DNA from: Melampsora larici-populina 98AG31
Taxonomy: Eukaryota; Basidiomycota; Pucciniomycetes; Pucciniales; Melampsoraceae
Length of the DNA stretch: 64,000 bases
Assembly: GCF_000204055.1 (NCBI RefSeq)
Contig: NW_006768790.1
Span: 141,534 to 205,533, forward strand
Direction of reading: 5' to 3'
Shown one piece after another: positions 1 to 12,100 of this stretch. The translations under genes and the position numbers were made by a program. The stretch's first letter is position 1; each line of letters begins with the position of its first letter. The notes beneath the pieces were generated by a model. That model was given only the letters and a program-made list of their open reading frames with translations, did no database searches and was not told the origin of the DNA.

Positions 1-1584
1 AAAAGGAAAGAGTCGAGCGAATTTCAGAAACTGAGGTAAACAAGCTGAAAGCGACTGAGCTCTATCGCAAAATGGTTGAGTATCAAAGTGCAATCAAAGG
101 GCTAAAAGAGCAAAATGAAAAACTCAAGAAGGACCTCGATCAGCTCGATCACATTTTATCGGATTTGAAAGTAAGTGACTCGAGGTATTCCTTCAATATT
201 CATACCGGTGACGGAACCTTCCATCTTGCTCGTCCCTAGGGAGGTTACAATCCAAATTACCAAGGTATATAGCTTTTCCCTCATCCTCCCAAATGACAGG
301 AAACACCTTCTGATCGACGTGATATTGCACTCTTACGTTGAATAGACATGGCGGTGAAAGGTGCTGTGAAGGGTTACGAAGAGTGGAAAGTCACACCTGC
401 GTCAAGCGGAGAGCCAGCACCTGAATTGGAGCAGAGTCAACTGAATAATATGGCAAACCAGGATGTGGTGGCTCTCATTACTAGCGCTCGAAACGAGTTG
501 GGATTTGATCATAGCCATCTGGACTCCACATCTATCTGTGAGTGACTCAAATCCGCTTATAGACGGAACGGCCACTTGGCGCTCTTCTTCTCTCCAACAA
601 TTGCTGAATGGCGAAGACATTGATCACCGATTTTTCTAGTAGTCAACATGGAAGAATACTTGCCTGATTCACTCAAGCCTAGTTACGATAAGTTGCGCAA
701 GTTTTTGGTCGATGCCATGAGTAAAGTCGGGATATTTCCCCATGGGTCATCTTCACAGGATAATGGCGAAGTTATCAGACCCGACGTAGCCAAAGCGAGG
801 TCATTACATCAGGCCGCCGAATCTGCGGTCACGAACGCTCAAAAACAAATTGAAGAATCCAAGCAAAGTCTGATGAAAGACTGGGGTGCTGACTGGCAGT
901 TCAAAAAATTAGATCAGACCTGTTTAGAGTACCCTTACGGAGAGTGCGTCATCCATAGACAGTACGATATCTTTGGCGATTGGCGTGACTGATTTTTGCC
1001 TTGACTTTCCTGTGGTTGTCTAGTTATGTTTATGAACTCTGCTTCTTCGGAAGCGCATATCAAAAAAATACTGGAGGTGGTAAAACGCTCCTCGGGTTCG
1101 TCATCAACTCATCCTGAGATCATACAATGATGCTTACAGCTTGGATCCACAGGAACTTTGTGAGTTGGAACACGGACGCGGCCAAAGGCTCCGATGAGTA
1201 TTACGGCAAGCAAATGTACCTCAACGGGGCAAAGTGCTGGGTAAGGCGTCTACTGATTCACTATCTGAGCAAAATTTAGTGTTTGAGAGTCTGACACAAT
1301 CGTAACTCTTGCCACGCAGAACGGACCTGAACGAAGTGTTAAAGTAAGTTCTTGACAAATATAGACAACATTCCAAATAGTTGATCAAAGATGTTTTTGT
1401 TCAATAGGTCGATCTCAAATGTGGAACGAAGAACCTATTTTACTCGGTCATGGAACCTGAGAAATGCGAGTATTGGTTCAAGATAGCTTCGCCAGCGGCC
1501 TGTCACGATGGGATTGATCCAAATACATCTGCTCAGGATGGCAAGCTAAATGACGATTGGATTGTAATGAGAGACGAGCTTTAG
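1..1584 (+). CDS. Glucosidase II beta subunit, C-terminal part (5' truncated)
   Basis: Non-catalytic subunit of ER alpha-glucosidase II, which trims glucose from N-glycans on new glycoproteins. The 5' end lies outside the window. Proposed exons: 1-170, 240-264, 346-537, 640 (or 643)-943, 1024-1095, 1153-1240, 1320-1343 and 1408-1584; phases agree throughout. Exon 1 encodes a charged coiled coil. It is followed by GGYNPNYQDMAVKGAVKGYE, a typical linker of this family. The end is the MRH (mannose-6-phosphate receptor homology) domain, with DWQFKKLDQTC, YVYELCFFGSAYQK, NFVSWNTDAA, GAKCWNGPERSV and MEPEKCEYWFKIASPAAC, including the paired cysteines. The intron starting at 1096 uses a weak GTTCGT donor but restores the expected junction. 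No ER retention signal is obvious; the protein ends in RDEL preceded by IVM, which itself reads as a C-terminal HDEL-type ER retrieval tetrapeptide. Identity is firm; individual junctions are less so. Confidence 0.93.
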
Positions 1585-3713
1585 GGTGAAGAGGCCGCTA
1601 GAGTTTCGTCAAAACATAGAAGATATGTTTCAACTTCAGTGGTACATGTGTGATGTTTCATAGTCACTCTCTCATGTCGTTACTCGCACCTTTTTACTAA
1701 GCATTTACGGTAGACACAGCTATCTGACTGCGTATCAAATCATGAAAAGAAACCGGAGCACATAGATCAGTCATATTAGATCGAAGAGCATGGAAATCTG
1801 CTGCTTCAGGCGCGAATCTTCTCCCTGGGTTGAGTTATGAATTATACTGAAGAGCCACTTGTTGCCAATGGTCATGGAAGCTAGTTGAAGCTTACTGGGC
1901 CTGCTATGGATAGACGTGATGATGGCCTCGTAGCTATGCCATGAAGAACTCAAGAAAGCTTTTCTTGAAGATCACCGAAAAGTGATTTAATATGACCGAG
2001 CTGTTGTGCACTTGTGTGGGCTGGACCCAAAGTCAACATACAGGGTGCTTAGTCTGTGGATTCGTGGTTCGTTTTACAGTCAATCCAGAGTGAAGCTTAA
2101 AGGATCCAAGATTAATGTAGTTGATCTGTCAGAAGGCAAATTGCAGGCCTAACAAAAGTCTGTTTTATCTTCACATTGGGCCGGGTTCAGTCCTAGGAAG
2201 ATTTCTGGGGAGGGTCACAGAGGGCAGAAGCCCTTGAAGAGGGTGTATGCGTGTTCATCTCAGCTAAACCAAGTCTTGCAAAGTCATGTTGCAGATGTGG
2301 CCATCTGAGGGGACACATGCGACTCATTTTGCCGAGGGGGTGAGAAGCTGTGCAAAGTAAGTTCCACTACACTTGCATTCAATGCAACCATGTTCGATTA
2401 CAGCATATTTCGCTCATTGCAGCATCAATAGGAGCTTGACACACTTTGGCGCAACTCGATTTCATTGCCAGCTGCTAGGTCACTGATAAGCTTGATTGCC
2501 AACTACAGCTGTGACGCATCCCAAGTACATATCTCCTCGATCTTCAACTGCGATCCTCAATTTGGGGTCTGCCGGAGACGTGCTATTCAAAGATAGTCGT
2601 CATGTTAATCGCGTTGACGCAGTAAATCATGAAAACTGCGATACCACTGATAACGGTTATACGATGGAAACCATCCTTCGAACTCGATCTTGACGTCACA
2701 CACTCAATGCACGAAATAGTTGAGCTGCCCAGCCTTCATGCTACAGCTGATGATTCCACACCGTCAAGTGAGCGATACAACTTCGAGCGTTGTGAGCTTG
2801 GACTTTCTGATCAAGAATTGGAGCTCAATAGGATGACCGGGTCAAGATTTGTTTGAAGACTGAGTTGGTCTTGTTTCAGAGACCAGTACAGAAACCTTGT
2901 TCACCTACTTGCTCGGCTGCTCTTTTGATTCGTTTGTAGCACTCCCCCCCACTCGAACACATCCAACATACCCCTGGGTTGTACCGATGTCCTGACAAAT
3001 CCTGATATAGGGACCTCCGCACGTAAAGCGTAGGAGTCTCGTCGGCTGTGCCGTGACCTACAGTAATCGTCAGACTGACATCGTGGAGTGTCTATCTGAG
3101 GCTATCTCAGTATGCGGACAATTGTTGAAGACTTGGAGGCTTTGCCGAAATCCGAATAGACTAACTTGTGCTAGCTGGTGCCCCCGTAAGCAGACATACG
3201 GAAGCTGCAGTGTAGCTCAATTGAGCGCTCAGCGCGCATCTATACTATAAGCTTATCTGCCCAAACCTGTTTCGAAATCCCTTATCTATCTATCGATCGA
3301 TTATTGCCTTTCTGCTGTAACGAACACGGGAAGGCTCGCTATCATCGGATGTGGTCACGTAAATTGTTTACTCCGATTGTCTAATGCGGCGTTCCACCTT
3401 TCCAGCGACACGTCTGAACGAAGTCCACATGAACTAATATCCTCTTGGAGGCATTCATCCGAAAAAAGCCTTGACTGTTATCGATGTACAGCTAGAATCG
3501 CAAAACAGCTCCTCACAATTGGACTTCATGCTTGTGTGATGAGATTATATATTGAAGCTCGTCTCCTTGCAACCGAGCACCGAACCCCACTTTTCATTCC
3601 TTTCGAATTACCTTCCTTTCTTTCTTGCTCCCCAGTTTGATTGTGCCAGTCGTACATACCTTCCGATCACTCTGTGTTCAGTGAACGAGTCTTCCCATCA
3701 GTTCTTAAGCATC
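1585..3713. other. Intergenic region with possible decayed coding traces
   Basis: Holds the terminator side of the glucosidase gene and the leader of the permease. Only short ORFs occur, at about 2496-2856 and 3053-3250, with no recognisable family. At about 2287-2320 one frame reads CCRCGHLRGH, which resembles half of a CCHC zinc knuckle, and a GTAAGT donor follows at about 2358. A decayed gene is possible, but there is no continuous reading frame. A CT-rich stretch at about 3550-3640 precedes the permease start and fits a fungal promoter. Confidence 0.4.
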
Positions 3714-6707
3714 ATGACCATTTACCGAGGCAAACCCGGTGCAGAATTCAAGGAGAAGAATGACGGAATCTACGAAACAAAAGAATCAGCCTCTTGCCCT
3801 AACTTGCCGCCTGCTGAAAATGTGGTGTCTGGGGACGGTTCTGTTCGTCGTGGACTCGAGCAGAGACACATCTCCATGATCGCTATTGGTGGTACCATCG
3901 GCACGGGGCTCTTTTTGGGTATGGGAGAGGCGCTTCATAAAGGTGGGCCCGTAGGTCTGGTACTTGGGTACATTGTAATGTAAGCATCACTCTGATATAT
4001 TCCCCGTGTATGTGGTTATCATTAATTCGAATTCTTCAAATGCTTCAGGGGCTTTGTAGTTTATTCTATGACGGTTGCATTGGTATGATTTGCCCATTTT
4101 CACGCAAATAAACAACGATTCGATTCTCACCGCCCCGTGGTCCTTATGATCCCTTTGAATTGATGTGCTCCAGGGAGAAATGGTCACAATGTTTCCGATC
4201 TCAGGTAGGCTCGAGTATTAGGAACCATGTGTGGGCGAGTTAACTAACCAAGACTTTGAATCCCGGCAACTTAAGGATCATTCACACATTATCCTTGCCG
4301 GTTTGTCGACCCTGCTTTGGGTTTTGCTGGTGAGCTGAGCCAAAATCCCCTCATCGATCAAAAAATATGATGAAGCTGAGGCAGAATTCCTACAATGCCT
4401 ACCTTTTCTCAGTCGGATGGAACTACTGGTGAGTCTATCCTGATTCAGTCCAACATCTTTGCATCTCCTGATAGGCGATTGTTTGTGCAGGTATTCGATG
4501 ACGATTGCTGTGCCCAGTGAAATTATTGCGGCTGCGATAGTGATGAACTATTGGCATATTCCAGTCCATACTGTTGTATGGTTGATATTTGTGAATCTCA
4601 TGACTCATTTCGCACTCTTTTACCCGCATGAGGCGTACCTTGGCTGATGATCCTTCCAAATTGGACGTCTGGATAGTTTACTGTTACGTGCTGTGGTCTC
4701 AACTTCTTCGGAGTCAAGTGGTATGGAGAGGTCAGTTTAAATAGACTACTCAGATTGATAAGATCTATCTGTGTCTAACTTCTTATTTGCCATGCTTTAG
4801 TCGGAATTTGCCTGCGGTCAGTATCCTCAATCTTATCATGAAGTATCGCAACGACTCATACGAAGTCGATGCGTTTCATAGCCGCTCTGAAGGTGACAGC
4901 TGTCGTGGTCCTGATCATTGTCGGAATTGTGATTGACCTGGGTATGCTCATCTAACTATCATAATACGCCACCTTTTCTCACTGACTTATAGATATCTCC
5001 TCCTGATGCAGGTGGTGCTGGTCAGGATAGGATAGGATTCAGGTTGGTGGAATCATGTGAATTGACCGAAGAGGTACTTTTACCATTCTTACATTCGGAT
5101 GTACTTGCAAAGAAATTTCATTACCCCTGGACCATTCAGACAGCTGAATGGTATACCAGGACCGGGTGGTCGTTTCTTAGCATTCTGGTACGTCAACATC
5201 TCATCCAAATCATTTGGGGTCGCGGTTCTCTCACCTGGACTTCATGGCACCATTCACAGGACCGTATTCATCCAAGCGAGTTACTCATTCTTAGGGACTG
5301 AGATGGTTGCAATCACTGCTGGGGAAGCAGCAAACCCAAGGAAGACTGTTCCTAAGGCCGTGACGCGTGTATTCTACCGGTACGTTGCAATGGAAGACAG
5401 CCATTAGTCCTCTTTACATAGGCAAATATCCTGACACTCGTTGCGCTTTCATCTTGGTACTGCAACAGTATTCTCGTGTTCTACATTGGTAGCACAACAA
5501 TCGTTGGTCTACTAGTTCCATCCAACCACCCGGATCTATTGGGTGGCACAGGCGATGCGACCTCTTCACCCTTTGTCATTGCAATCAAAGGAGCTGGTAT
5601 CCGTGTACTTCCCGATCTTATCAACGTTGTCATACTTGTGTCGGCATTCTCCACAGGAAGTTCGAAGCTATGTACGTATATTCACTTTTCTTTCTTACGG
5701 GGTACAACCTTCATTTGACCCCTCGCAAGCATAACTTGGATTGACCCTGGTTCCATCATCTCTCACTTAGATGGAGGCAGTCGTGTTTTGTTTGGCTTGG
5801 CAAAGGATGGAATGGCACCCCGGATCTTTGGGCGATGCACGAAGGCTGGATTACCAATTTGGGCGCTTGTTGCCACTTGCTCAGTCTCACTTCTCTCGTT
5901 CATGAGTCTTGATCAGAAGTCTAGCGTAGTCTTCAATTGGTTCCAGAACCTTTCCGCCATGACCGGTCTTCTCACGTGGTGGAGTGTACTGGTGGTACGT
6001 CATCTATTTCGAGAGACCGGCAAAAGTAGCCTTATTTACGAGTCTTGCGCTCTTACTTAAACCTCCCAGTCGTATCTTTTCTTTTACAATGGACTCAAAA
6101 ATCAAGGCTTTAATCGAAACGACCTACATTACAAGGCACCTTTTCAACCATATATGTCTTACTTTGGCTTGATCATGATCTCATTGATCATTCTCTTGTG
6201 TGGATTTGATATCTTCTTACATGGAAACTGGTCAGTCTTGAGAAACTTTCATCTGATCTATAAATCCTTATAATGTCACAACGGAAAAACTTGAAAGTTG
6301 ACACAGCCTTTCTTCACATTCACTCCGCGTCTCTACATTTGGTTTGAATAGGTCTCTATCAGAGTTTCTTGCGGATTACCTCACTCTTCCTATCTTCGTA
6401 GCCTTTTTCCTCTACTGGTAAGTATTCATACCAAGACTCCTTTCATCACATGCTTTGCCAGAGTATATCGCACAAGCAGCTCATTACATCTACTCTTTCT
6501 CTCCAGGAAAATTGCAAAACGCACAAAGAGGATCAAATCTAGGGAGATTGACTTTGTGACTGGCACTAGAGAGCTTGACGAGATGGATGCGGAAGAAAGA
6601 TTAAAAGCTTTTGTTCCTGTAACCAAGTGGGATAAGTTTATAGATTGGGTAAGTCAACATTTTGAAATCTTTTTCATCATCTTAAATGACTTACATAGTC
6701 GTATTGA
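3714..6707 (+). CDS. Amino-acid permease, YAT/APC family (Gap1/Can1-like)
   Basis: Plasma-membrane amino-acid/proton symporter of the fungal YAT group. The chosen ATG at 3714 begins [17 protein letters not shown], a hydrophilic cytosolic tail. Exon 1 ends at 3979 and roughly 14 short exons follow. Family signatures appear in order: [20 protein letters not shown] (TM1), [105 protein letters not shown] followed by [30 protein letters not shown] and [20 protein letters not shown]. The protein closes with KWDKFIDW and a tiny last exon adding SY and a TGA at 6705-6707. All family blocks are present in frame, so the gene looks intact. Substrate specificity cannot be read from sequence. The last exon and the weak GTTGGT donor near 5042 are the least certain parts. 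Confidence 0.9.
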
Positions 6708-8116
6708 CTCATTTTTCTCCTTTTGCCTCGGATGAATAAATTCCGACTTGTAAAAAATAGCTTCTTTGAACTGGCGTCCCGTAACTATTTTCTTTTGAGC
6801 AGAGAATCTCAATAAGAGACTTTTTAGCTTTTGCATTATATATGTTATATGTAACATCAACCTCATTCCTTACAATATATATTCCTCTCTAAATGATGTC
6901 CTCTATATCTGTGATTATCTTTTTTTCTGATATAATTTTGGTCATCTTGGTCAGTATTTATCTGCATATTCCATTGTGGTTTCTGGGCATTTAGTTTTTA
7001 GCTACGCATACAAAGTCTTTTCAGTCAGATGTCTGTTTAATTTTATTAGCTCAGTTGATAAGTCTTGAAAGCACTTCTTTGAACATGAGATCAGTCAATG
7101 GCAAAATTGGTCATACAAGTTAAGGAATAGCTGCCAAAGTGCCACCAATGGCCTAAAATTAACTAGAATTTATTGAGCTTGTCACACTTACGGACAGAAT
7201 GGAGAATATGTATGACTGCATTTGTAATAAATTCATACCCAGATTCAAGGCTGCTAATTATTCAGTAATGCCCAGATCAAGTCAGATGAAGACTATGAAA
7301 ATTACACCTTTTCATATCTTATCCCAAGTGTTAGTTTTACAATGTGATTGGGCTCTGATATACTGCAAAGGGTAGACTGTGAACCACATCATGTCAAGGT
7401 TTTTGTATTCAAAGTTGAACTTGATTGGAAATTCATGAGCTATCAGCCAACGGATTTGTGACTAGTGATTGATTGAGGGGAGGTAAAGAAAGACCTGTTC
7501 AATGGTACCAGCAGGTGGAAAAGTGTGGGAGAGTTGTTTAACAGACCCTTGAGCTTTGTCTGCAAGCTTGGGTATCTTGACTACAATGTGACTGTGATCA
7601 ATTCAGGGGTCTGGTTGGTACAACAAGGTTTTCAAAGTTTTGACAGTGGAGAATTAGAGCTTAGAAGTGTGGTTACTTTGAGATATGGCAAAGCACCTGT
7701 GCTGCTAGAGTAAAAACAACCCTTCCATGCAAAATGCAGTATTTATAGAGGGAGACTCATGTTTTCATGAACCTGCACTGTCTGACGACCTGGCACTTGT
7801 GATGTTAAGTTTCCCCGGATAAATATGTCCCTCGAGCATCATGTGATACCTTGCCAGATGTGTTGGTTAGGAACTCAATTTCAATGCATAATATATGACC
7901 TCATTAGATCATCATACTTCAGACAAGTGGATAGCTGATAATCCCCCAAACAGCTTCATGGACACATTCCGGCCTGTATGATTCATTGCATTCCGCTCAC
8001 AGGTGGACTTACATAGTTCTTTCAACTGGGTCTTGTGCCAAGTAGCAGGATCTCTTGGTCAGAACATTTCACACTGATAGAGTACATACTTTTTCACAAT
8101 ACCTCTCAGTATTCAT
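6708..8116. other. Intergenic region between permease and Copia insertion
   Basis: AT-rich with short ORFs only, for example 7525-7713, none resembling a known family. The right edge, TTCAT at 8112-8116, is the left copy of the Copia target-site duplication. I see no other structured feature. Confidence 0.5.
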
Positions 8117-9026
8117 TGTTATTGAATGATTTCGATCTCCACTTCAAGTCCTTCACGTGATCAGTGTAGCAGTTGTAGAAGTAGATGGAGCTAGGATTAA
8201 GTGTGTGCTGCGTGTAAAGATGGTAGGGAATTGTGTCAAGGGGGTAGTTAGGAAGTGTGAGAAGTGCATCCAAATCGGGAAGGTATCATGGGTGTGTGTG
8301 TTGGAAAGTGATGAATGAGGTTAACATTACTTCCCTTTTGAGAGTAGCCTGTTCCTTTTTAGTTTCTATCTTTTATGAATGTGTTTGAACCCCGTTGTCA
8401 GAATTTTTCACTTGTGTTCGATTTGTCTTATATTCCCGCTGCCTCTCGAGCTCTCTCTTCCTTCCTTACCGTTAGGAATTGAAAGCTCAAGAGTAAGTCG
8501 CGGTGTTCCTCTATAATCACTCTATTAGCTGTTTTCCTGGATAGTACTCATCAAATCTCTCTTTCTCGATATCTCGAATAGTTCCGTTTTTCTTTTCTCC
8601 TGCATCACTGCAGGTAAGGCGTTGATTCATCCGCCACTGTCCCTTTTCACTATTCGAGTTATCACATAGAGCTCATACCTTACACCTGTCTGTCCAGGTA
8701 ATTAGTACTTCATATTGTTTTCAGTAGTTTTTCTATTTTTGCTTTGCCTGACCGTTAGGAATTGAAAGCTCAAGATTCCGTTTTTCTTTTCTCCTGCATC
8801 ACTGCAGGTAAGGCGTTGATTCATCCGCCACTGTCCCTTTTCACTATTCGAGTTATCACATAGAGCTCATACCTTACACCTGTCTGTCCAGGTAAGGCGT
8901 TGATTCATCCGCCACTGTCCCTTTTCACTATTCGAGTTATCACATAGAGCTCATACCTTACACCTGTCTGTCCAGGTTTCATCATAGCTCTATTGCGTTG
9001 ATTAGATCCCGCATTGAATTCTTTCA
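8117..9026 (+). repeat. 5' LTR of the Copia element
   Basis: A 910-bp direct terminal repeat. Its second half holds three copies of an 84-bp unit at 8614-8697, 8808-8891 and 8892-8975. Each unit begins GTAAGG and ends CTGTCTGTCCAG, so it has the form of a small spliceosomal intron. The last two abut directly. The LTR should carry the element's promoter and polyadenylation signals, but I could not fix their positions. Confidence 0.95.
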
Positions 9027-9038
9027 TGGTAGCGAGAG
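9027..9038 (+). other. Primer-binding site of the Copia element
   Basis: TGGTAGCGAGAG starts at the first base after the 5' LTR. TGGTAGCG fits the complement of a tRNA 3' end with CCA and resembles the initiator-methionine type used by Ty1. The exact primer tRNA needs the host tRNA set. Confidence 0.7.
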
Positions 9039-9104
9039 TATAAAGATCCAAACTTTCACCTCGAGACACAACTTTTCATCATACTATCATACCTTCAAAG
9101 GTTT

Positions 9105-12100
9105 ATGTCAAACGATCACGTTGCTTCATCACCAGACCCTTCGCTCACTGATTCCGAAACTGAACTTGAAGACTCTTTCTCATCGCTGTCCGAATCACGA
9201 ACTGAAACACCAGGATCTGACGGAATGCCCGAAGCCACTGACTCAAAGACATTTGGCACGCCTATCCAGCAGTTTGTTCAGAAGTTAACGTCTCTTCTAG
9301 CCAAGTACAATATCGATACGAAGCTATCAGATGGCAACTTTCCTGTGTGGGCCACCGAAGTAAAACGTGTGCTCCTCGCCATTGATTATCAGAAGTATCT
9401 CACAAAAGTTGACTTCAAAGCTCCGTCACTTACTGATGAACAACACGCAAAAGTCAAACTTGTCATATCGATATGGTTGCTAAGTCTTATGGATGCTCAC
9501 AACAAAACCCGATGCCAGACCATGCTCAAACTCCAAAACTGCAATGACAAAGCCGATCTTGACGATGAGAACGATGACGATGATGATGATGACATAAACT
9601 ACGAACCTGCCTTGATTTGGACCTTTCTTAAAAATCACCACCAAAAGATATCAGAAGCCGGACTTCAAACCATTGAAGATGCGATCAGTGACATGAAGAT
9701 TCTTAGCTCGGACTCGTTCAAAGTCCACTGTGATAAATTCAACAATCTCATCGCTGATTTCGTGAAATATAAAGGTCGTATATCATCTGCTTCTGCTGCT
9801 CGAAAGTTGATCAAAACGGTTAAATCAAGGATAAATGAAAACGTCTCAGAAAACATCTACAACTATGTAGTTCCACTTACTAGAGAAGGTGTGGTACAGT
9901 ACCTTATCGACTACGAAGCTAGGAACGGGGGTTTCACCACGCCTGCCATTGTTGAAGCTAGTCAATCAACGTACTCCACGGCCGCTGCTCAGTCTGGGGG
10001 TGGAAACTATCGACGAAACAAACCTCGATGCACGGAAAACAAGTGTATATCCAGCTCTCATGACGATGACAAATGCTTCGCAAAACCCAAAAATCATGCT
10101 GCGAGGGACATCTGGATTGCTCAGATGGAGGCCAAGAGAAATCGTCCTCAGTACACTCGTCAACAATCGTCAAACTCTTCCTCTAATGTGACCGGTATCA
10201 AGCAACTGTCTCTCCCATCTGCCAGCGTAGCTGTAGCCTCCAACAACCCTTTTGCCTCTCTTCACATTTATCTTGATGAACCAGGAGAGATATGTGCCTC
10301 GGCTACTGCTTTATCCACCTTTGAATCGTCGCACACTGTCTTTGATGAAGATACACCTGCCGCTAATGTAGTAAACGACAGTGGTGGTCACTGGGCCCTG
10401 TATGACACCGGCGCCACTCACTATATGTTCAAGAATGATCAGCTCTTCACCTCTGCTTCAATGGTCAAAGTCGAAGATTCATCTAAACGACTCAAACTTG
10501 CCGGAGGAGATGCATCACTCGCCGTACACTCCACGGGAATGGTCCAACTGAAGTCCGGTTCTGGGAAAATGTTTGAACTTAATAACAGCTTATATGTTCC
10601 TGATCTTACTCAAAATCTTCTTGCTGGAGGTGCCATGTTAAGGAAAGGTGTTCAAGTCCTGGTTCATCCGAACAATCAAAACTGTTTCTCTCTTGTCTTT
10701 AAAGGGGAGGCTTTGTTCAACGGCGTATTTGCATCAAACAACCTGATGTATGTTTCACTCGAACCTGTGAGTCCAATCACTGACTCTACCGCAACCAACA
10801 TCTCGGCTGAAGACTCTTCCAATCTTCAACATCGTCGACTAGGTCATCTGAATAATCGTTACCTTAAGATTATGTGCAATCACAAAAGTGCACTTGGACT
10901 GCCCAAAAAATTATCTCAGCTTGATGAATGTGAAACCTGTTCTCTTTCTAAAAATGTCAAAATCCCCCACTCATCCACTAGACCAAGAGCCTCACGTCAT
11001 TTAGAAAATGTTCATGTTGATCTTAGTGGTATCATTAGAGTTAAAGGATTAAAGAATGAAATGTACTACACCCTCTTCTGTGATGATTTTTCCTCCTATC
11101 GCCACATTTACTTCATGAAAGACAAAACAAAAGAGACTGTATACGAAATCTTCAGAGCCTACATTGCTCTAGCCGAACGTCAAACCTGCAAAATGATAAA
11201 ACAGTTCACCCTGGACAGAGGAGGCGAGTTCCTGAACGACCTCCTAGGGACTGAACTTCGAGAAAGAGGTATCACTCTTCATCTCACTGCTGCCCACACA
11301 CCTGAAGAAAATGGTGTGTCTGAGCGCGGAAACAGAACTATCAGCACAAAAGCAAGATCCATGATGATTGAATCTGGTACCCCTCTCAGATTTTGGGTAC
11401 AAGCATGTCAAACGGCCGTCTTCCTAACCAACAGAACTATCACTGCGTCGCTGAGTGGAAACAGAACCCCATTTGAAGCGTGGCATTTCCAAAAGCCTAC
11501 CGTCGATCACCTTTGTGTGTACGGCTGTCTTACCTACTCGCTAATAAGGAAAGAACTCCGTGGCTCAAAGTTCGCTCCAGTGAGTTCCAAGGGAGTCCTA
11601 GTTGGTTTTGAAGAGGACAACTTTAACTATCATGTGTATGATCTGGCATCGATGAAAATTCACATCACACACAATGCCACATTCAATGAGAACTCGTTCC
11701 CTTTTCTTGAAGATTCTCCGACCAAATCATCTCAGAACACGCCACCTTCCACCTTACCTGATGTCTCGCTGAAATTCTTTGACTCTGATACCGACGATGA
11801 TGAGGAGGATGCTGTAAGCCCCAAGATTGATGAAGTTATACCTGAACCTGTACCGTCAGTCAACGAGCCGTGTCACGGTGTTGTCCAGAACCCGCCCTCC
11901 GTTGTAACAAATGATCAGACTGCACCTCTTAGACGATCAGCACGCACCAAGGGTCCTGTGAATTACTCCGCCTCAGCAGTGTGTGATGACTTAGATGAAT
12001 CATCCCTCCGTGCCTCCTGGGAACTTACTCAACTATTCGACTGTGTCCTTCCGCTCTGCAACATGGTCACCTCCGCTCAAGATGTCCCAAAATCGTACTC

